From assembly GCA_964493075.1 (NCBI GenBank), contig CAZBNU010000030.1, positions 1 through 29,015 on the forward strand: DNA of 29,015 nucleotides. Direction: 5' to 3'. Each line of letters starts with the position of its first letter. Position 1 is the stretch's first letter. This document shows positions 24,991 to 29,015 of the stretch, one piece after another. The notes under the pieces are model-generated. The model was given only the letters and a program-made list of their open reading frames with translations, was not told where the DNA came from and did no database searches. The translations under genes were made by a program, and so were the position numbers. Origin of the DNA: SLFT01 sp964493075 (GTDB lineage: Bacteria; Hydrogenedentota; Hydrogenedentia; Hydrogenedentales; CAITNO01).

Positions 24991-26280
24991 ATGAAACTTG
25001 CAGTTATAGGCGGCGGCAGTTCGTATACGCCTGAATTGTTGGATGGACTGTTTTCTAGGTTGGATAAGATTCCTGTTTCCGAGGTCTGGATGATGGACCA
25101 GGATGCAAAACGGCTGGATATTAATGCCGGATTTGCGCGGCGTATGAGCGATCAGCATGGATCGCCTTTCACGGTGCATCCCACCACGGACTTGCGGGAC
25201 GCGGTTCGCGATGCCAAGTATGTGATCACCCAGATTCGTGTGGGGCAGATGCCGGCGCGTATTGCCGATGAGAAACTCGGCCTGAAATATAACATCATCG
25301 GGCAGGAAACGACTGGCGTGGGCGGGTTCGCCTGTGCCTTGCGCACCATCCCGCGTATCCTCGAAGTGGCGCACACGATGGAAGATCTCGCCCCGAAGGG
25401 GTTCCTCATTAATTTCACAAACCCGGCAGGCATCAACACGGAAGCGGTGCTGAAGCACAGCAAGATTCGCACGGTCGGCCTTTGCAACGTGCCCATCGGC
25501 ATGATTATGGATGTGGTGAAGCATCTGGGTGGCGAGCCGGAAGATTTGGAACTGGATTATGTGGGTCTGAACCACCTGTCGTGGGTGCGCCAGTTTTTGT
25601 ATAAGGGGCAGGATATTACAACGCAGGTGCTGGAAAAGTTTGTGGAACACGCCCGTGACGAATGGGAAGAGGAAGCCACCCGAGAGAACATGATTGAGGC
25701 CATACGCAGCCTGGGCATGTTCTGCAATTATTATCTCCAATACTATTACAGCGGTGACACGGTGCTGGAAACGCTGAAGAACAAGTCCTGCACCCGCGGC
25801 GAAGAAGTGGTGAAAGTGGAGAATGCCCTCTTTGAAAAATATCAGGACGTCAACCTGAAGGAAAAGCCAGAAGAATTGAGCAAGCGCGGCGGCGCCCACT
25901 ATTCCACGGCCGCGTTCCTGCTGGTGGATGGCATTGAGAATAACCGTCAGAACCGCCAGATTGTGTGCTGTCGAAACAACGGCGCGGTGCCTACGTTCGA
26001 CGACGATGTTTCCGTGGAAGTGTCTGCCATTATCGGCGAGAACGGCGCAGAAGCGATTCAGCAACCAGCGCCAGCACCGTCCATACGCGGCTTGATGCAA
26101 CTGATTAAGGCTTATGAGTCGCTGACGGTGGAAGCAGCGGTTAAAGGCGATCGTGGCGCGGCTTTCGAGGCGATGCTGCTTCATCCGCTCATGCCGAATG
26201 CCACTGGTTGCAAGAAATTGCTGGATGAATTGCTGGAAATCAACCGTCCCTATTTGCAGTCTACGTTTTTCAAGCAATAA
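24991..26280 (+). CDS. GH4 family NAD-dependent glycosidase (6-phospho-beta-glucosidase-like)
   Basis: A 429-residue cytosolic enzyme of glycoside hydrolase family 4, which cleaves glycosides by an NAD+- and Mn2+-dependent redox-elimination mechanism. The N-terminal NAD loop is VIGGGSSYTPEL (5-16). NFTNPAG (141-147), metal ligand C165 in LCNVPIG, metal ligand H195 in GLNHLSW, and likely base Y304 in GGAHYSTAA are all present. SSYTPEL and GQETTGVGGFACALRTIP suggest the 6-phospho-beta-glucosidase (CelF/LicH) side of the family rather than MelA or GlvA. No phosphotransferase or sugar transporter gene is near, so whether the substrate is phosphorylated is open. AAGGA lies ten bases before the ATG and a promoter further up. 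The following gap contains a fold-back repeat. Confidence 0.9.
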   Translation: MKLAVIGGGSSYTPELLDGLFSRLDKIPVSEVWMMDQDAKRLDINAGFARRMSDQHGSPFTVHPTTDLRDAVRDAKYVITQIRVGQMPARIADEKLGLKYNIIGQETTGVGGFACALRTIPRILEVAHTMEDLAPKGFLINFTNPAGINTEAVLKHSKIRTVGLCNVPIGMIMDVVKHLGGEPEDLELDYVGLNHLSWVRQFLYKGQDITTQVLEKFVEHARDEWEEEATRENMIEAIRSLGMFCNYYLQYYYSGDTVLETLKNKSCTRGEEVVKVENALFEKYQDVNLKEKPEELSKRGGAHYSTAAFLLVDGIENNRQNRQIVCCRNNGAVPTFDDDVSVEVSAIIGENGAEAIQQPAPAPSIRGLMQLIKAYESLTVEAAVKGDRGAAFEAMLLHPLMPNATGCKKLLDELLEINRPYLQSTFFKQ

Positions 26281-26291
26281 GAACAAATAAT

Positions 26292-26377
26292 GTAGGGTGG
26301 GTGAAGCGTAGCGGAACCCACCACAATAACCGTATCCATCACAACTGGTGGGTTCCGCTACGCTTCACCCACCCTAC
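26292..26377. repeat. fold-back repeat with perfect 32-bp arms (GTAGGGTGGG type)
   Basis: The left arm 26292-26323 (begins GTAGGGTGGGTGAAGCGTAG) and right arm 26346-26377 are exact reverse complements over 32 bases, with a 22-base loop. It fills the gap between the GH4 stop and the purC ribosome site. In RNA it would form a very stable stem that could end GH4 transcription or protect mRNA ends. Similar sequences are familiar as dispersed repeats in many bacterial phyla. Confidence 0.93.
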
Positions 26378-26401
26378 GAATACAGCACTAAGGAGAAGAC
26401 A

Positions 26402-27295
26402 ATGAGCCAGCAGGTTGTATGCGAAACAAGACTTCCGAACAGAAATCCGGACATCAGCGGTAAGGTGCGTGACATTTATGATTTGGGTGATAAACTGCTG
26501 CTTGTAGCCACGGACAGAATTTCCGCGTTTGACTGGGTCAATCCCGTAGGCATTCCCGACAAAGGTCGCATCCTGACCCAAATCTCGCTGTGGTGGTTCG
26601 GACAGATGAAGGATCTGTGCCGCAACCACCTTATCTCTGCGGACGTTGCCGATTTCCCGGCGGAATTTCAGGAACATGCCGACATCTTTGCGGGTCGTTC
26701 CATGCTGGTCCACAAATGCGAGATGCTGCCTGTGGAGATGGTGGTGCGCGGGTATCTTGCTGGCAGCGGCTTGAAGGAATACAAACAGTCCGGCACGGTG
26801 TGCGGCATCAAACTGCCGGACGGGCTGGTGGAAGCCAGTAAACTCGAAGAGCCCATCTATACTCCTGCCACCAAAGCGACCGACGGGCACGACCTCAACA
26901 TCAGCCCGGAAGAGGCAGGCAAAATCATTGGGGAAGCAATCAACAGGCAAGCCGCAGATACGGCCATTGCGATTTACAAGCGGGGCCGTGAGATTGCAGG
27001 TGAAAAAGGGATTATCCTGTGCGACACCAAGTTTGAGTTCGGCATGCTGGACGGGGAGCTGACGCTGGCGGACGAAATCCTCACTCCGGACTCGTCGCGC
27101 TTCTGGCCTGCCGATCAGTACCAACCCGGAAAGGCGCAGCCCAGTTATGACAAGCAGTTTGTGCGCGATTACCTCGAAGAAGTAGGTTGGGACAAGAATT
27201 CGCCGCCCCCGCCGCTGCCTGAAGAAGTTGTTGAGAAGACACGCGATAAATATATGGAAGCCTACACCCAATTAACAGGGAAGAAAGAATTGTAA
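26402..27295 (+). CDS. purC: phosphoribosylaminoimidazole-succinocarboxamide (SAICAR) synthase
   Basis: A 297-residue enzyme of the longer SAICAR synthase type. It joins CAIR and aspartate with ATP in de novo purine synthesis, in the cytosol. Family motifs: GKVRDIYDLGD (20-30, ATP loop), ATDRISAFD (36-44), VEMVVRGYLAGSG (111-123), CDTKFEFG (207-214) and DEILTPDSSRFW (224-235). The ATG at 26402 is chosen because AAGGAG lies six bases upstream; frames extending further upstream would read through the fold-back repeat. The stop is one base before the purF ATG, so the two purine genes form an operon. No purine-responsive riboswitch was recognised upstream. Confidence 0.97.
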   Translation: MSQQVVCETRLPNRNPDISGKVRDIYDLGDKLLLVATDRISAFDWVNPVGIPDKGRILTQISLWWFGQMKDLCRNHLISADVADFPAEFQEHADIFAGRSMLVHKCEMLPVEMVVRGYLAGSGLKEYKQSGTVCGIKLPDGLVEASKLEEPIYTPATKATDGHDLNISPEEAGKIIGEAINRQAADTAIAIYKRGREIAGEKGIILCDTKFEFGMLDGELTLADEILTPDSSRFWPADQYQPGKAQPSYDKQFVRDYLEEVGWDKNSPPPPLPEEVVEKTRDKYMEAYTQLTGKKEL

Positions 27296-27296
27296 T

Positions 27297-28799
27297 ATGC
27301 ATTGCAATGCCTGTGTGCTTAAAGAACAATGCAATTCCCGGCTGCACTGTGCCGGTCATTTACGTACTGTTGATGATGATCATCCCGGGGAGGAGTGTGG
27401 CGTATTTGGCATTCACGGACATCCCGAAGCATCGAAACTGATTTACCTTGGTTTGTATGCGCTTCAACATCGTGGCCAGGAAGGCGCAGGCATTGTGTGT
27501 GGCCAGAATGGTGCGCTGACCGCCCATCGCGGGGTGGGACTGGTGGCCGATGTTTTTAAGCCCCACAAACTCGAACGGGTTGCAGGCGACTGCGGCATTG
27601 GCCATGTCCGTTATTCCACCTTTGGCACCAGCAACCTGCGCAATGTGCAGCCCCTGGTGGTGGACTATGCCAAAGGCAGCATGGCAGTTGCGCATAATGG
27701 AAATCTTACCAATGCGGCTCTTCTTCGCGAAGAACTGGAAGCCGAGGGCGCCATATTTCAGTCTACTACGGACAGCGAAGTTATCATCCATCTGATTTCA
27801 CGATCACGCAAGAATGACTTCACCGAATGCGTTATTGATGCGTTGAAGCAGGTGGTGGGTTCTTATTCCGTTGTAATTCACAATGGGGATTCGCTGGTGG
27901 CAGCGCGTGACCCCTATGGGTTTCGCCCGCTTTGGCTTGGTAGGCTTGATGATTCCTACGTGGTGGCGAGCGAGACTTGTGCCTTCGACATCATTGATGC
28001 GGAATGGATTCGGGAGATAGAGCCGGGCGAAGTGGTGACCATCACGCAGCACAGGGTGCAGTCCGAGAAGCCGTTCCCGACGGTTACCCCCAAGCAATGC
28101 CTGTTTGAGTTCGTGTACGTGGCGCGCCCAGACAGTTATATCTTTGGGCAGAGCGTTGATGTGGTGCGCAAGAATCTGGGACGTGAACTAGCTAAGCAGG
28201 CGCCTGTGGACGCCGATATCGTGATGGCTGTGCCTGATTCCAGCAATCCGGCGGCTTTGGGTTATTCTCATGAGTCGGGGTTCCCCTTTGACATGGGCTT
28301 TATTCGCAACCATTATGTGGGCCGCACGTTTATTGAGCCGGATCAGGGTATTCGCGATTTCGGTGTGAAGATTAAATTGAACCCATCCCGTTCGGCGGTG
28401 GAAGGGAAACGCATCGTGCTTGTAGATGACAGCATCGTGCGCGGTACTACGGCACGAAAAATTATCAAGACCTTGCGTCGTGCCGGGGCCAAGGAAATTC
28501 ATTTCAGAGTAGCATCACCGAGAATCATAAATTCCTGTTACTACGGTATTGACACGCCGAATTGCGAGAAATTGATCGCGCACCGGTTGAGTGTGGAGGA
28601 GACGCGTGAGTTTTTGAATGTGGAGTCTCTCGAATACCTGAAACTGGATGCGCTACTTCGGTCTACAGGCGGCGACCCGAGCCATTTTTGTACGGCTTGT
28701 TTCACCAGCGAATACCCGACACCAGTGCCCGACGACTACGAACTGCATACCAATAATCTGCGACATGTGGATCATAGCACGGCGATTTACGAGCGATAG
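27297..28799 (+). CDS. purF: amidophosphoribosyltransferase, [4Fe-4S] type, with Cys-rich leader
   Basis: A 500-residue enzyme for the committed step of purine synthesis (PRPP plus glutamine to phosphoribosylamine). The class II glutamine amidotransferase domain should begin at C34 in EECGVFGI after leader cleavage; HRGQEGAG (58-65) and RYSTFGTSN (105-113) follow. The PRPP loop is RIVLVDDSIVRGTT (372-385). C268, C414, C465 and C468 (QCLFEF, NSCYYG, FCTACF) match the four iron-sulfur ligands of Bacillus-type PurF, implying an oxygen-sensitive cluster. The leader is 33 residues rather than the 11 of Bacillus subtilis and contains C3, C6, C12 and C18. The ATG is one base after the purC stop with only a weak AGAAAGAA site, so translation is probably coupled. 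Confidence 0.96.
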   Translation: MHCNACVLKEQCNSRLHCAGHLRTVDDDHPGEECGVFGIHGHPEASKLIYLGLYALQHRGQEGAGIVCGQNGALTAHRGVGLVADVFKPHKLERVAGDCGIGHVRYSTFGTSNLRNVQPLVVDYAKGSMAVAHNGNLTNAALLREELEAEGAIFQSTTDSEVIIHLISRSRKNDFTECVIDALKQVVGSYSVVIHNGDSLVAARDPYGFRPLWLGRLDDSYVVASETCAFDIIDAEWIREIEPGEVVTITQHRVQSEKPFPTVTPKQCLFEFVYVARPDSYIFGQSVDVVRKNLGRELAKQAPVDADIVMAVPDSSNPAALGYSHESGFPFDMGFIRNHYVGRTFIEPDQGIRDFGVKIKLNPSRSAVEGKRIVLVDDSIVRGTTARKIIKTLRRAGAKEIHFRVASPRIINSCYYGIDTPNCEKLIAHRLSVEETREFLNVESLEYLKLDALLRSTGGDPSHFCTACFTSEYPTPVPDDYELHTNNLRHVDHSTAIYER

Positions 28800-28863
28800 T
28801 AGTCGGGTGAACAGAGAGGTCGCCATTTCGATGGTATTCCCTGGCGCAAGCCCAACGCCTGCG

Positions 28864-29015
28864 TCAGGATTGTTCCTGTTCCTGTTTCTTCCGTACGCGA
28901 TGTAGTTGCCAAATAAGCGGTATAATCATGGCCGTCATGAAGATGCTTGTACCCAAGGCGAGCCGGTTTGTGTTGGCGATGCCCTGTTCTGCATCACCGC
29001 GCATGAGAAAGCCGA
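28864..29015 (-). CDS. C-terminal fragment of a membrane protein (partial)
   Basis: A minus-strand frame enters from the right edge (two bases into a codon) and ends with TGA at 28866-28864, giving 49 residues. It has one hydrophobic segment (LALGTSIFMTAMIIPLIWQL) followed by a basic, Gln/Glu-rich tail (HRVRKKQEQEQS), typical of a membrane protein ending in the cytosol. It is convergent with purF, 64 bases apart. The family cannot be told from the fragment, and no clear terminator hairpin was seen in the gap. Confidence 0.5.
   Translation of the reverse strand, partial: GFLMRGDAEQGIANTNRLALGTSIFMTAMIIPLIWQLHRVRKKQEQEQS

Noticed and set aside
24710..24994. 94-codon plus-strand frame before the GH4 gene
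   Set aside because: No ribosome site, no recognisable domain, contains the GH4 promoter and overlaps its start.
24991..26280. GH4 gene considered as part of a phosphotransferase sugar operon
   Set aside because: No EII component, regulator or transporter is adjacent; the next genes are purC and purF.
24736..26286. 516-codon minus-strand open frame opposite the GH4 gene
   Set aside because: It mirrors almost the whole of an unmistakable GH4 gene, has low-complexity His/Gln/Arg-rich translation and no domain. It is an antisense shadow.
26339..27271. 310-codon minus-strand frame opposite purC
   Set aside because: It overlaps purC completely and extends into the fold-back repeat; purC motifs prove the plus strand.

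Overview
The window is bacterial chromosome with Shine-Dalgarno starts, several sigma70-like promoters (e.g. TTGACC-17-TATGAT, TTGCAA-17-TATAAT) and roughly balanced base composition. The gene mix is a secreted Asp-box sialidase-like protein, a GH42-like secreted protein, an acetylxylan-esterase-like hydrolase, a GH4 glycosidase, a URO-D-like methyltransferase-family protein, FHA proteins and a class III cyclase. With many short fold-back repeats, this suggests an environmental, polysaccharide-using bacterium of the PVC/Hydrogenedentota/Lentisphaerota kind. That placement is a low-confidence impression, since no rRNA or other marker is present. No tRNA, rRNA, CRISPR array, transposase or phage gene was recognised.

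Layout. 1-1303: a partial YkgJ-type Cys-cluster protein (minus) diverges from a hemolysin III/PAQR membrane protein (plus). 1324-5560 (minus): a tight moxR - DUF58 - transglutaminase/TgpA operon joined by two ATGA overlaps. 5659-9052 (plus): a sialidase-like protein, an SGNH hydrolase with an N-terminal membrane part, and a URO-D-family protein; near-identical fold-back repeats lie on both sides of the SGNH gene. 9061-13411 (plus): a ClpB-like double AAA+ protein without the M domain, coupled by ATGA to a degenerate-FHA membrane protein and followed by an unidentified secreted protein. 13476-15031 (plus): an uncharacterised two-part cytosolic protein behind a near-consensus promoter, then a nitroreductase. 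15064-18240 (minus): murG away from any visible cell-wall cluster, a repeat-bearing gap, and an FHA-GAF-adenylate cyclase. 18547-22483 (plus): a large secreted GH42-like protein that appears to lack catalytic carboxylates, then a membrane-anchored PHP-domain protein. 22519-24447 (minus): a secreted tandem alpha/beta hydrolase. 24851-28799 (plus): GH4 glycosidase, then purC and purF (1 base apart). 28864-29015 (minus): the C-terminus of a membrane protein.

Themes. Carbohydrate scavenging (sialidase-like, GH42-like, esterase, GH4) is interleaved with housekeeping (murG, purC, purF) and signalling (two FHA proteins, a cAMP-producing cyclase). Five different short repeat families sit in the gaps: 9-bp tandem, CGCAGAG fold-back, GGGGGACAGG fold-back, ATTCCGG fold-back and GTAGGGTGGG fold-back. 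Two of the fold-backs have perfect 32-bp arms. The most system-like unknown is the ClpB-like/FHA-membrane/secreted-protein group at 9061-13411.
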